Shown here: one piece after another, positions 30,446 through 39,269 of the stretch
Layout of the letters: every line of letters starts with the position of its first letter
How positions within the stretch are numbered: position 1 is the stretch's first letter
Origin: Variovorax sp. PAMC28562
Lineage (GTDB): Bacteria > Pseudomonadota > Gammaproteobacteria > Burkholderiales > Burkholderiaceae_C
DNA length: 64,000 nucleotides
Direction: 5' to 3'
Assembly: GCF_014303735.1 (NCBI RefSeq)
Contig: NZ_CP060296.1
Location: 4,361,501 to 4,425,500 of the forward strand
Position numbers and translations under genes: made by a program
Notes under the pieces: generated by a model
Told to the model about the DNA's origin: nothing
What the model saw: only the letters and a program-made list of their open reading frames with translations
Database searches by the model: none

Positions 30446-32170
30446 TCAGGCAGCGACCGGCGCCTTGGCCTTGGCCTTGACGTAACGCCCCGGTGCCGGC
30501 TCGCTCGCCTTGTATGCGCTGCCCTTGCCGTACGCCTTGGGCGCAGCGATCTGCTTGCCCGCGTGTCCCTTGAGCCATTGAGCCCAGTCGGTCCACCAGC
30601 TGCCGGGATGCTCCTGCGCGCCGGTCAGCCAATCGGCCTGCGACGCCGGCAACTTGCCGTCTTCGCGAATCCAGTGGCTGCGCTTTTTCTTGGCCGGCGG
30701 ATTGATCACGCCGGCAATGTGGCCCGACGCGCCCATCACGAAGCGCTTCTTGCCCTTCAGCAACTGGGTCGATGCATAGGCACCGCCGATCGGCACGATG
30801 TGGTCCTCACGCGAGCCGTAGATGTACACCGGCGCATCGATGGCGCCGAGGTCGATCTTCTCGCCGCACACCGTCAGCGCGCCCGGCACTTTGAGCTTGT
30901 TCTCGTGGTACGTGTTGCGCAGATACCAGACATAGAACGGGCCAGGCAAATTGGTCGCGTCGCAATTCCAGTACAAAAGGTCGAACGGCGGCGGCGTTTC
31001 ACCCTTCAGGTAGTTGCCGACGACGTAGTTCCAGACCAGGTCGTTCGGCCGTAAAAAGCTGAAGGTCGATGCCAGTTCGCCGCCGTCCAGCAAGCCGCCG
31101 GAGCCCATCTGCATTTCGCGAAACTTGACCATCGCCTCGTCGATGAAGATGTCGAGGATGCCGGTGTCGGTGAAGTCGAGCAGCGTGGTCAATAGCGTGA
31201 CGGAAGCGGCCGGCTTTTCGCCGCGTGCCGCCAGCACCGCCAGCGCCGTGCTGAGGATGGTGCCGCCGACGCAGAAGCCGAGCGTGTTGATCTGCTTGCT
31301 GCCCCCGATCTCCTGCACCAGATGGATCGCCTTGATGGCAGCGTCTTCGATGTACTGGTCCCACGTGGTGTCTCGCAGCGATTCGTCCGGATTGCGCCAG
31401 CTGATGACGAACACGCGATGGCCCTGCTCCACCGCATACCGTATGAGCGAGTTCTCGGGCTGCAGATCGAGGATGTAGAACTTGTTGATGCAGGGCGGCA
31501 CCAGCAGAAACGGTCGCTCGCAGACCTTGGGCGTGAGCGGCTTGTATTCGAGCAACTGAAAGAGTTCGTTCTCGAACACCACCGCACCCTCCGTTGTCGC
31601 CACGTTGCGACCCACTTCGAAAGCCGTCTCGTCGGTCATGCTCAGATGACCCCGCTTCACATCGTCCAGCAGGTTCTTGAGGCCCCTGGCGATGCTCTCG
31701 CCCTGCGTGTCGATCGCACGCTTTTGCGCCTCGGCATTGAAGGCGAGCGAGTTGCTGGGCGACGACGCCGCCATCCATTGCTCGACCGCAAAGCGCAGTC
31801 GCGACTTGGTCTTGGCGTCGGCCTCGACCGCTTCGACCATGTTGAGCAAGGTGCGGCCATTGAGCAGGTAGACCGCAGCCGTGAAAGACGAGACCGGGTT
31901 GCTGCCCCAGGCCTCGCCGGCAAAGCGACGATCGCTGCTGGCCGTGGTGGGTGTCATGCCGGCCTTCCACAGTTCACCTGCCTCCGCCAGATACTGCTCT
32001 TGCAAGCTTTGCAGCTTGTCGGGGGCGAACGAAAGCTTGGGGAGATCGAAAGATGGCGCGGCACCGTTGGCACCGATCGACTGCAGAGACGTCAGTGCCT
32101 TGTCCCAGCCCTGCGCCAGCGCCTGTTGAAAGGGTGCGAAAGCATCGACCCCGGTGGCTTGTTTTTTCAT
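30446..32170 (-). CDS. phaC: Class I poly(3-hydroxyalkanoate) synthase PhaC
   Basis: 574-residue PHA polymerase acting on granule-bound hydroxyacyl-CoA. The alpha/beta-hydrolase catalytic domain begins around residue 200. The nucleophile is Cys300 in the lipase-like box GFCVGG, the Asp is in GSREDHIVP and the His in GASGHIAGVINPP. PENSLIRYAVEQGHRVFVISWRNPD (in part) is diagnostic for class I synthases. Length fits class I (about 560-590) and no phaE or phaR partner is present. The Ala/Lys-rich C-terminus is like that of PhaZ here. The phaCA pair lacks phaB, which is at 22953. Confidence 0.96.
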   Translation of the reverse strand: MKKQATGVDAFAPFQQALAQGWDKALTSLQSIGANGAAPSFDLPKLSFAPDKLQSLQEQYLAEAGELWKAGMTPTTASSDRRFAGEAWGSNPVSSFTAAVYLLNGRTLLNMVEAVEADAKTKSRLRFAVEQWMAASSPSNSLAFNAEAQKRAIDTQGESIARGLKNLLDDVKRGHLSMTDETAFEVGRNVATTEGAVVFENELFQLLEYKPLTPKVCERPFLLVPPCINKFYILDLQPENSLIRYAVEQGHRVFVISWRNPDESLRDTTWDQYIEDAAIKAIHLVQEIGGSKQINTLGFCVGGTILSTALAVLAARGEKPAASVTLLTTLLDFTDTGILDIFIDEAMVKFREMQMGSGGLLDGGELASTFSFLRPNDLVWNYVVGNYLKGETPPPFDLLYWNCDATNLPGPFYVWYLRNTYHENKLKVPGALTVCGEKIDLGAIDAPVYIYGSREDHIVPIGGAYASTQLLKGKKRFVMGASGHIAGVINPPAKKKRSHWIREDGKLPASQADWLTGAQEHPGSWWTDWAQWLKGHAGKQIAAPKAYGKGSAYKASEPAPGRYVKAKAKAPVAA

Positions 32171-32295
32171 GTGGTGTCTCCTGCTGCTTCGCCTGAATCG
32201 GGTGGCTTTTGAGTATGCTGCATTCGACCAGCGCTCACAACGCCGTGTTTTCGCCTAGCCCTTGTTTTCGACTCCGACAACGACAACGCCCACTC

Positions 32296-32649
32296 ATGCA
32301 TCTGGTTGTAATTGCCTGGCTCTACGTCACGATGATGATGGCCGTGGCGGAGGCCACCAACACCACCGGCACCGTGCTGGGAGCCAGCGTGACCTTCGTG
32401 CTGTACGGGCTACTGCCGGTTGGACTCATCATGTATTTCATGCTGACGCCGGCAAGGCGCCGGCGCGCCAGAGAACGGGAAAGCGCAGCGCAGGAACAGG
32501 CTCGCGAGGCGCACCGGTCGAGCCATCCGACCGGCCCCGATGGTGATCCGACCGGCGCTCCGGCAGATAACAACCTTCCGTCAGACCTTCCAGATCAGCG
32601 CGGCGAAGCGGCCGCTGCCGGCCTCCCGCCGGTACGAGAAAAACTGTGA
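32296..32649 (+). CDS. Small hypothetical membrane protein
   Basis: 117-residue protein from the ATG at 32296. It has two hydrophobic segments near the N-terminus (HLVVIAWLYVTMMMAVAEAT and TFVLYGLLPVGLIMYFML), then a basic RRRRARERE stretch and a long hydrophilic, probably disordered tail. The tail's last 69 bases overlap the 3' end of the convergent pgeF gene. A longer reading from 32209 is open but less likely. Function unknown; divergent from phaC. Confidence 0.65.
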   Translation: MHLVVIAWLYVTMMMAVAEATNTTGTVLGASVTFVLYGLLPVGLIMYFMLTPARRRRARERESAAQEQAREAHRSSHPTGPDGDPTGAPADNNLPSDLPDQRGEAAAAGLPPVREKL

Positions 32650-33420
32650 CGAGTTGCTAACGGTGCACCAGGCATCGCTGCCGTCGTTGCCGTAGACGGC
32701 TTCGACGCCCATCGCCCGCAGCCGCTGCCGGGCCAGCGCCGGCAAATCGGCCAGCCACTTGCCGGGCACCGCACCAGGCTTGAAGCACGACGCGGCTCCG
32801 GCGGCATGCGCTTCGAATGCCGCCTTGACCTCCGAGCCGACTTCAAAGACTTTGGGGCCGATGCAGGGGCCGAGCCAGGCGATTATTTTTGAAGCGCCGC
32901 GCTCGTGCGCATCGCCTTGCGTCCCAGCGCCCGTTGGCCCCACGTCCTTCGTGAACGTGCCGAGGGTGCGTTCCAGCACGCCCGCAGCCAGCCCGCGCCA
33001 TCCGGCATGCGCCGCTGCCACGCGCTCCCCGGCTTCATCGGTGAACAACACCGGCATGCAGTCGGCGACCATGATGGTGCAGGCGATACCCGCCCCGGTG
33101 GTAGTGCAAGCGTCCGCTGCGATGGCACCTGACACGTCGGATGTGTCTGCGTCGAGCGCAGCGACATCGGTGCCGTGCACTTGCCGCAGGAACACGGGAC
33201 GAACGCCGATGACCGACCGCAGCCGCGACCGGTTCTCGGTAACCGCATCCGGCGCATCGCCGACGTGCTCGCCCAGATTCAGGCTGGCGCATGGGCCGGT
33301 CGAGACGCCACCGGCGCGCGTGGTGCAAAGGGCCCGGACGTTGGCCGGCGCCGGCCAGTCGGGCACCAGCGGCATGAGCGGCTTGAGCGGCACCAACGGC
33401 TCTGGCAACTGCACCGCCAT
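32581..33420 (-). CDS. pgeF: Peptidoglycan editing factor PgeF (laccase-domain, YfiH family)
   Basis: 279-residue metal-binding protein of the YfiH/DUF152 family, known to have purine nucleoside phosphorylase and laccase-like activity and, in E. coli, to prevent misincorporation of serine into peptidoglycan. Conserved metal-ligand motifs are RQVHGTDV, VADCMPVLFTD and AAAHAGWRGLAAGV. Further typical parts are WLGPCIGPKVFEVG and the C-terminal FFSYRREAGSGRFAALIW. The upstream frame is open much further; the ATG at 33420 overlaps the stop of the preceding isomerase gene (TGATG), fixing the start. Translational coupling to maiA. Confidence 0.92.
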   Translation of the reverse strand: MAVQLPEPLVPLKPLMPLVPDWPAPANVRALCTTRAGGVSTGPCASLNLGEHVGDAPDAVTENRSRLRSVIGVRPVFLRQVHGTDVAALDADTSDVSGAIAADACTTTGAGIACTIMVADCMPVLFTDEAGERVAAAHAGWRGLAAGVLERTLGTFTKDVGPTGAGTQGDAHERGASKIIAWLGPCIGPKVFEVGSEVKAAFEAHAAGAASCFKPGAVPGKWLADLPALARQRLRAMGVEAVYGNDGSDAWCTVSNSSQFFSYRREAGSGRFAALIWKV

Positions 33421-34082
33421 CAATTCTCCGCGTCCGGACACCGTGACGGATGCGCGCGCTGGAAGGCGTCGAGCTGCATGCAGGCCTCGTAAGCCGCCGT
33501 GGTGCGCGGCAGGCCGCTCAGATCGCAATCGAAGCGCTGCGCGTTGAAGATTTGCGGCACCAGGCAACAGTCCGCCAGCGTCGGCGTGTGGCCCCAGCAA
33601 TACAGGGCGGCCGGCCGCTGAGCCAGCTGGCGCTCGAAGGCCTCCAAACCGATCCGGGTCCAGTGCCGGTACCACGCATTCTTGGCCGCGTCGTCCAGCT
33701 TGAGGTCGCGCACCAGGTACTTCAGCACCCGCAGGTTGTTGATCGGGTGGATCTCGCAGGCGATGGTTTCCGACAGTGCCCGCACATGCGCCCGGCCAGC
33801 GGGGTCGAGCGGCATCAGCGGCGGCTCTGGATGCACCTCGTCGAGGTACTCGATGATGGCCATCGATTGCGAAAAGCGCTCGCCTTGTTCTTCGCCCGAG
33901 GCAGGTTCGTCCTCGAAAAGAGGCACCAGCATGTCGGCCGAAATCTGCGGATAAGCACCTGCCAGATGCTCGCCCCTGGCGATGTGAACGGGGAGGTACT
34001 CGTAGTCGAGCCCCTTCAGGTTGAGCGCGATGCGCACCCGGTAAGAGGCGGACGAGCGGAAGTAGTTGTACAGCTTCATCAT
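33420..34082 (-). CDS. maiA: Maleylacetoacetate / maleylpyruvate isomerase (zeta-class GST)
   Basis: 220-residue zeta-class glutathione transferase that uses glutathione to isomerise maleylacetoacetate or maleylpyruvate. The signature SSASYRVRIALNLKGLDYEY at residues about 10-30 holds the catalytic Ser-Ser-x-Ser; the C-terminal helical domain contains CEIHPINNLRVLKYL and YCWGHTPTLADCCLVPQIF. Either of two adjacent ATGs (34082 or 34079) could be used. The divergent gene encodes an FAH-family hydrolase, which suggests a joint role in a gentisate- or homogentisate-type pathway. No ring dioxygenase for either pathway is in the window, so the exact substrate is undecided. Confidence 0.9.
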   Translation of the reverse strand: MMKLYNYFRSSASYRVRIALNLKGLDYEYLPVHIARGEHLAGAYPQISADMLVPLFEDEPASGEEQGERFSQSMAIIEYLDEVHPEPPLMPLDPAGRAHVRALSETIACEIHPINNLRVLKYLVRDLKLDDAAKNAWYRHWTRIGLEAFERQLAQRPAALYCWGHTPTLADCCLVPQIFNAQRFDCDLSGLPRTTAAYEACMQLDAFQRAHPSRCPDAEN

Positions 34083-34194
34083 GCGCCGAGCATAGCTTCG
34101 CAGCGTCGGTGCGCGCAGGGGTAATGCGCAGGGGCGGCACCCTCTGGCACACTGCCGGTTCGGCGCGAAGCCGGCAGACAAAGGACACAACGCC

Positions 34195-34896
34195 ATGGCA
34201 TCAGACTTCGTTTTTCCACCTCCCGCGACCGTCTCGGTTCCCGTGGTGGGCCAGACCGCCCGCTTCGCGGTGCACCGCATCTATTGCGTCGGCCGAAACT
34301 ACGAGGATCACGCCAAGGAAATGGGCTTCACTGGCCGCGAGCCACCGTTTTTCTTCATGAAGCCGGCCGACGCGGTGGTGGTGGTCGATGCCGGCCAGAC
34401 CGGCACCATGCAATACCCGACGCTCAGCAAGAACCTGCATCACGAGATCGAGTTGGTCGCGTGCATCGGCACTGGCGGCAAGAACATCTTGGCGGTCGAT
34501 GCGCACAAGCACATCTACGGCTACGCGGTCGGCCTCGACATGACGCGTCGCGACCTGCAGGGCGAGATGAAAAAGCAGGGGCGCCCCTGGGAGATCGGCA
34601 AGGCTTTCGAGCAGAGCGCACCGATCGGCCCGATCGTTCCTGCGGCCAAGGCTGGCGATGTCGAAAAGGCCGAGATCTCGCTGCAGGTGAACGGCACCGA
34701 CCGCCAGCGCAGCAACGTGAGCAAGCTGATCTGGAACCTGGGCGAAACCATCGAGCATCTGTCGGCGGCATGGGAGTTGCAACCGGGTGACTTGATCTTT
34801 ACCGGCACGCCCGAAGGCGTCGCCGCCGTGGTCGCTGGCGACACGCTGGTCGGTGAAGTCGCCGGTCTGCCATCGCTGACTGTCAAGATCGTTTGA
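34195..34896 (+). CDS. Fumarylacetoacetate hydrolase-family protein (fumarylpyruvate hydrolase-like)
   Basis: 233-residue member of the FAH family. The catalytic-site elements are VGRNYEDHAKEMG, the metal-binding HHEIELVACIG and GYAVGLDMTRRDLQ with conserved glutamates and aspartate, and PGDLIFTGTPEGVAAV near the end. It resembles NagK-type fumarylpyruvate hydrolases more than long eukaryotic-type FAH. It is divergent from the zeta GST; the pair could catalyse the isomerisation and hydrolysis steps of gentisate breakdown. The NUDIX gene follows after 23 bases on the same strand. Confidence 0.88.
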   Translation: MASDFVFPPPATVSVPVVGQTARFAVHRIYCVGRNYEDHAKEMGFTGREPPFFFMKPADAVVVVDAGQTGTMQYPTLSKNLHHEIELVACIGTGGKNILAVDAHKHIYGYAVGLDMTRRDLQGEMKKQGRPWEIGKAFEQSAPIGPIVPAAKAGDVEKAEISLQVNGTDRQRSNVSKLIWNLGETIEHLSAAWELQPGDLIFTGTPEGVAAVVAGDTLVGEVAGLPSLTVKIV

Positions 34897-34919
34897 ACCT
34901 TCTTTAAAGCTGCCGGCCG

Positions 34920-35471
34920 ATGACCTTTCGCGTTCCTATCAAGCACTGCAAGAATTGCGGCACCGCGGTGGTCTACCGTCTTCCGGACGATGGCGATACC
35001 AAGGAACGCGCGGTTTGCCCCGCCTGCAAAACCGTCCACTACGAGAACCCTCTGAACGTGGTCGGCACCATTCCCGTGTTGGGTGATCGCGTGCTGCTGT
35101 GCAAGCGAAACATCGAGCCGCGCTGGGGCAAGTGGACGCTGCCGGCCGGCTTCATGGAGCTGAACGAAAGCGCGTCGCAAGGTGCGGCGCGCGAAACCGA
35201 CGAGGAGGCCGGTGCGCATTTCGAAATGCAGGGTCTGTTCGCGGTGATGAGCGTGATACGGGTCGGCCAAGTGCACTTGTTCTATCGCGCCAAGCTGCTC
35301 GACGACGTGTTCGACCCCGGCCACGAAACGATCGAGGCCAAGCTCTTCACCGAAGAAGAAATCCCCTGGGACGAGATCGCTTTTCGTACCGTACGCGAAG
35401 CGCTCGAATGCTTCTTTGCCGATCGCAAGCGCGGCAGCTTCGACCGCGTGCATACGATCGACATCGCCTGA
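34920..35471 (+). CDS. NUDIX hydrolase with N-terminal zinc ribbon
   Basis: 183-residue nucleoside-diphosphate-type hydrolase. Residues about 10-40 contain two CxxC pairs (CKNCG and CPACK), a zinc ribbon as in NADH pyrophosphatases. The NUDIX box is complete in [23 protein letters not shown] (in part), with the catalytic glutamates. Substrate cannot be read directly; NADH, ADP-ribose or a related dinucleotide is likely for this arrangement. It may be cotranscribed with the FAH gene upstream and with creA, which begins five bases after its stop. Confidence 0.9.
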   Translation: MTFRVPIKHCKNCGTAVVYRLPDDGDTKERAVCPACKTVHYENPLNVVGTIPVLGDRVLLCKRNIEPRWGKWTLPAGFMELNESASQGAARETDEEAGAHFEMQGLFAVMSVIRVGQVHLFYRAKLLDDVFDPGHETIEAKLFTEEEIPWDEIAFRTVREALECFFADRKRGSFDRVHTIDIA

Positions 35472-35476
35472 AATCC

Positions 35477-35977
35477 ATGAACCCAATTCACCGCATCGCC
35501 CGTCCCTTTTTGCGCAGTCTCGGGGGCGCGTTGTTGCTCGCGGCGACGTTGAGCGCACATGCCGAAGTTGTCGGCGATGTCGACACCGCCTTCAAGCTGA
35601 TCGGCCCCGATCACAAGATCGTGGTCGAGGCCTACGACGACCCCAAGGTCGCCGGCGTGACCTGTTATGTGTCGCGCGCAAAGACCGGCGGCGTCTCGGG
35701 CGCACTGGGCTTTGCCACGGACAAGGCCGAAGCGTCGATCGCGTGCCGTCAGGTTGGTCCGGTGAGCTTCGCCGGCGGGCCGCTGCCACTGCGCGAAGAA
35801 GTGTTCAGCGAGCGGCTGTCGATTCTTTTCAAGCGGCTGCGCGTGGTGCGCATGGTCGATACAAAGCGCAGCGCGCTCGTGTACCTCACCTACTCCGATC
35901 TGCTCATCGACGGTTCGCCGAAGAACAGCATCACCGCAGTCCCGATCGACCGCGGTACGCCCATTCCGGTCAAGTAA
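35477..35977 (+). CDS. creA: CreA family periplasmic protein
   Basis: 166-residue protein with a signal peptide ([20 protein letters not shown] ... SAHAE, cut near residue 29). The mature domain has [32 protein letters not shown] and CRQVGPVSF, all typical of the CreA family, whose function is unknown. The start ATG at 35477 lies five bases after the NUDIX stop. The longer upstream frame overlaps NUDIX and is not used. Confidence 0.9.
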   Translation: MNPIHRIARPFLRSLGGALLLAATLSAHAEVVGDVDTAFKLIGPDHKIVVEAYDDPKVAGVTCYVSRAKTGGVSGALGFATDKAEASIACRQVGPVSFAGGPLPLREEVFSERLSILFKRLRVVRMVDTKRSALVYLTYSDLLIDGSPKNSITAVPIDRGTPIPVK

Positions 35978-36008
35978 CGGGCCTCACAAAACGCCAAGAG
36001 ACCCAAGA

Positions 36009-37760
36009 TTGCGTCTGGCACCGGACCAGCCCCTTCGCGTCTTGTACACGGCGCTGTGGCGCTTCGCGCTCGGCGCACGTGGCCAGCTGGTCGCCTCGCT
36101 GTCGCTGCTGACCACGTCTCAGCTCATCCGCCTGAGCATGCCTTTCCTGGCGGGCAAGGCGATCAACGCGTTGCAGCATGGCGAGTTGGGCATTGCAGCG
36201 CGCTGGATCGCCTTGTTGATCTCTGTTTACGTTGTCTCGTGGAGCGTGCACGGGCCGGGCCGCGTGCTGGAGCGCAACGTGGCCGTGCGCATCCGCGAGA
36301 CGCTGGCCGACACGCTCTACGCCCGCATCGCAGGCGCGCCGATGACATGGCGCGACACGCACCACTCGGGCGAATTGCAGCACCGCGTGCACCAGGCCAG
36401 CCGGGCTCTGTCGGACTTCGCGCAGAACCAGTTCGTCTACCTTGCCAACGCGGTCAGCTTCGTCGGGCCGCTGGTCGCGCTGGTACTGCTGTCGCGTGTC
36501 AGCGGGTTGATCGCATTCTTCGGCTACGTGCTGGTCGGCCTGATCATCCTGCGCTTCGACCGTGCGCTGATGAAGCTGGCCCGCACCGAAAACGACGCCG
36601 ACCGGCGCTATGTCGCGGCCTTGCTCGACTTCATCGGCAACGCCTCCACGGTGGTCGGCCTGCGGTTGCAGCAAGCCTCGCGCGCGCTGTTGCGGCGGCG
36701 CATGGAGGCAGTGTCGACGCCGCTCAAGCGCACTGCGCTGCTCAATGAAGGCAAGTGGGCCACCGTGGACCTGCTCGGTCTCGGACTCACTTGGGCGCTG
36801 GTGCTTATCTACGTTTGGCGCGAGCGCACGCCCGGCACGGCGGTGCAGCTGGGCACCGTGTTCATGATCTACCAGTACGCGCAGCAGGCCGCCGCAGTGG
36901 TCGGCTCGATGGCCGCCAACTTTCAGGGCTTCGCGCGCATGCACACCGACTACCTGAGTGCCGAGCCGATCTGGAATGCGCCCGATGCGGCGCCCGACAC
37001 CGCGCATGCAATCGATGCCACGGCCAGCTGGAAGAACATGACCATCGATGGCCTGCGCTGGGACTATGCCGACACGTCGCGTGGCGGTGGCCTGCAGGAC
37101 GTCGCGCTCACGCTGCGTCGCGGCGAGCGGGTCGCTCTCGTCGGCCCGAGCGGCGGCGGCAAGAGCACGCTGCTGCGCGTGCTGGCCGGGCTGTATGTGC
37201 CGCAGTACGGCAGCCTGTCGTTCGACGGTGCGGCGCGCGAATGGCGCTCATTGCGCACACTGGCCACGTTGATCCCGCAAGAGACCGAGGTCTTCGAGGC
37301 CAGCGTGCGCGAGAACCTGACATTCGGCGAAGCGCACGACGATTCGAAGCTGCAGGCGGCCCTGCATTCGAGCGCGTTCGACGAAGTGCTCGAAGCGATG
37401 CAGGGCGACCTCGACACGATGCTGACCGAGCGTGGCTTCAATCTTTCCGGGGGCCAACGCCAGCGGTTGTGTCTGGCGCGCGGCGTGTTGGCGGCCGAGG
37501 GCAGCACGTTGCTGCTGTTGGACGAGCCAACCAGCGCGCTCGATGCCGCGACCGAGACGCGTGTGCTCGACCGCATCGCCGCAGCCTTTCCGGATGCGTG
37601 CCTTGTCGCGTCGATCCATCGGCTCAGCGTGCTCGACCATTTCGACAGCATCGTGCTGATGGAAGCCGGCTGCGTGCGCGACTACGGCCCGTGCGACGCG
37701 GTGCTGGCACGTCAGCCGCAACTACAAAAAATGGCGGCGAACCCTAGGCCAAACCCTTAA
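36009..37760 (+). CDS. ABC exporter, fused permease and ATPase
   Basis: 583-residue half-transporter starting at a TTG (36009). The N-terminal membrane domain covers about residues 15-300 (LSLLTTSQLIRLSMPFLAGK, WIALLISVYVVSWSV and further helices). The ATPase domain from about 345 has Walker A GPSGGGKSTLL, Q-loop LIPQETEVFEASVRENLTFG, signature LSGGQRQRLCLARGVL, Walker B LLLLDEPTSALDAATE and H-loop SIHRLSVLDHFD. It would work as a homodimer exporting lipids, peptides or drugs; no partner gene gives the substrate. It is 31 bases downstream of creA. Confidence 0.88.
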   Translation: MRLAPDQPLRVLYTALWRFALGARGQLVASLSLLTTSQLIRLSMPFLAGKAINALQHGELGIAARWIALLISVYVVSWSVHGPGRVLERNVAVRIRETLADTLYARIAGAPMTWRDTHHSGELQHRVHQASRALSDFAQNQFVYLANAVSFVGPLVALVLLSRVSGLIAFFGYVLVGLIILRFDRALMKLARTENDADRRYVAALLDFIGNASTVVGLRLQQASRALLRRRMEAVSTPLKRTALLNEGKWATVDLLGLGLTWALVLIYVWRERTPGTAVQLGTVFMIYQYAQQAAAVVGSMAANFQGFARMHTDYLSAEPIWNAPDAAPDTAHAIDATASWKNMTIDGLRWDYADTSRGGGLQDVALTLRRGERVALVGPSGGGKSTLLRVLAGLYVPQYGSLSFDGAAREWRSLRTLATLIPQETEVFEASVRENLTFGEAHDDSKLQAALHSSAFDEVLEAMQGDLDTMLTERGFNLSGGQRQRLCLARGVLAAEGSTLLLLDEPTSALDAATETRVLDRIAAAFPDACLVASIHRLSVLDHFDSIVLMEAGCVRDYGPCDAVLARQPQLQKMAANPRPNP

Positions 37761-37807
37761 AGTAAAAAAAAGCTACTTGTGGAACGTCCGGCATCGATTG
37801 CGTTCCA

Positions 37808-38356
37808 ATGAGCGCCATGCACCTTTCGACCCTGATCCTTCGCGCAGCCGCGGCCCTCTTCATCGCTACCGGCCTCGTGGCCTGCGGCACCAACGTGCCG
37901 TTGAACTCGCCGCCGTCGCCCTCGCTGCCGCCGGTGCCGCAGCAGCCGCCTGTCGCTCCACCCGTCACGCCGCCGCCCAAACCAGCACCGCTCTTCGGTT
38001 CACCGGCAGCCGGCGCCACTATCGCGCGCTTCGACGGCAACAAGAGCAAAGGCCTGGACATCGCGGGCGAGTTGGGCGACCCGATCCTGGCATCGCGCGA
38101 CGGCCGCGTCGTCATCGTCAGCAATGCGTTGAAGGCCTACGGCACGATGATCATCGTCAAGCACGACGACACCTACATCACCGCGTACGCGAACATCGAC
38201 AAGGCGCTGGTCAAAGAGAACGACGTGGTGCGGCAAGGCCAGAAGATCGCCGAGATGGGCAAGAGCGGCACCGACCGCGTCAAGCTGCACTTCGAGATCC
38301 GGAAGCAAGGCGTCGCGGTCGATCCGGAGCCTTTCCTGAGCGGCAAGCAACGCTAG
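37808..38356 (+). CDS. NlpD/EnvC-like lipoprotein with degenerate LytM domain, no LysM
   Basis: 182-residue lipoprotein. The signal peptide ends in the lipobox LVAC (residues about 22-25). A Pro-rich linker (SPPSPSLPPVPQQPPVAPPV) is followed by a LytM/M23 domain from about residue 75 to the end. KGLDIAGELGDPILASRDGRVV and KLHFEIRKQG match E. coli NlpD closely. As in NlpD the first zinc-ligand HxxxD-type motif is missing, so it probably activates an amidase rather than cutting peptidoglycan itself. It lacks the LysM domain of full-length NlpD. Confidence 0.85.
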   Translation: MSAMHLSTLILRAAAALFIATGLVACGTNVPLNSPPSPSLPPVPQQPPVAPPVTPPPKPAPLFGSPAAGATIARFDGNKSKGLDIAGELGDPILASRDGRVVIVSNALKAYGTMIIVKHDDTYITAYANIDKALVKENDVVRQGQKIAEMGKSGTDRVKLHFEIRKQGVAVDPEPFLSGKQR

Positions 38357-38408
38357 GCTTCAGCGCGACGGCGCGAACCTGAGCCGGGCGCCGTGCTCGG
38401 GTCGAAGC

Positions 38409-39269
38409 TCAGGCCGGCTCCAGCACGAAGCCGAAGTCGAGCGTGTGAAACGCGGTTGCCTGCACGCTGCCGTCGGGTGCCGTGCCCGGCGCATGACGCA
38501 CGTAGTTACCGATCAACGAGTTGCGCACCCCGAACACCGCATCGCTGTCGAGGTACGTATCGCCGTCGACGAACACATGCGTGATGAGCGTTTCGTAGCC
38601 CGGCGCCTTCACGATGAAATGCACGTGCGCCGGGCGCCACGGATGCCGCTTGACCGCGGCCAGCATCCGCCCCACCGGCCCATCGGTCGGAATCGGATAT
38701 GCCACCGGCAACACCGCCTTGAAGTTAAGCCGCCCTTCACCATCGGTCTTGAACACGGCGCGGCCTTGCGGGCCGGTGAGCTCCGGGCGTTGCACGTCGT
38801 AGAAGCCATCGGCGTCGGCCTCCCACACATCGACGTCGGCATGCGGAACCGCCTCACCGCCGATGCCGCGCACTGTGGCTTGCACGAAGAGCGGCTCACC
38901 GACCGCGCCGCCGGACATGTCGTCGCCCTGCTCGAGCTGCGGCGCGCCGTGCACATGAAACGGCCCGAACACCGTCGCCTCAGTGGCTTGTGGACTCTTC
39001 GAATGGTTGAGCGCCACCGTCAGCATCGACAGGCCCAGCGTGTCCGAGAGGAGGATGAACTCCTGCCGTTTCTCGTCGCACTTCTGCCCCGTGGCGGTCA
39101 GGAACTGGATGCCCTCCATCCACTCGGCCTCGGTGAGCTTCACCTCGCGCGCGAAGTCGTGCAGATGGCGCACCAGCGCCGACATCACTTCTTTCAATCG
39201 CGGGTTGTCGCAGCCAGCGATGCTTTCGAGCACGGCGGTGGTGATGGTGTCTTCGTTGATGTTTCTCAT
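38409..39269 (-). CDS. Intradiol ring-cleavage dioxygenase (hydroxyquinol 1,2-dioxygenase type)
   Basis: 286-residue non-heme Fe(III) dioxygenase that opens an ortho-diol ring; the nearest described enzymes are hydroxyquinol and catechol 1,2-dioxygenases. The N-terminal helical domain (about residues 1-95) has the LKEVMSALVRHLHDFAREVKLTE pattern. Iron ligands are visible as Tyr in DGFYDVQ, Tyr in LPVAYPIPT and the two His in RPAHVHFIVKAPGYETL. The hydroxyquinol assignment rests on its operon partners, especially maleylacetate reductase. The ATG overlaps the livM stop (ATGA), making it the last gene of the ten-gene run. Confidence 0.87.
   Translation of the reverse strand: MRNINEDTITTAVLESIAGCDNPRLKEVMSALVRHLHDFAREVKLTEAEWMEGIQFLTATGQKCDEKRQEFILLSDTLGLSMLTVALNHSKSPQATEATVFGPFHVHGAPQLEQGDDMSGGAVGEPLFVQATVRGIGGEAVPHADVDVWEADADGFYDVQRPELTGPQGRAVFKTDGEGRLNFKAVLPVAYPIPTDGPVGRMLAAVKRHPWRPAHVHFIVKAPGYETLITHVFVDGDTYLDSDAVFGVRNSLIGNYVRHAPGTAPDGSVQATAFHTLDFGFVLEPA

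Noticed and set aside
38378..38413. Inverted repeat CCTGAGC/GCTCAGG between the NlpD-like gene and the dioxygenase
   Set aside because: Only seven pairs with a 22-base loop and overlaps the dioxygenase stop; too weak to call.
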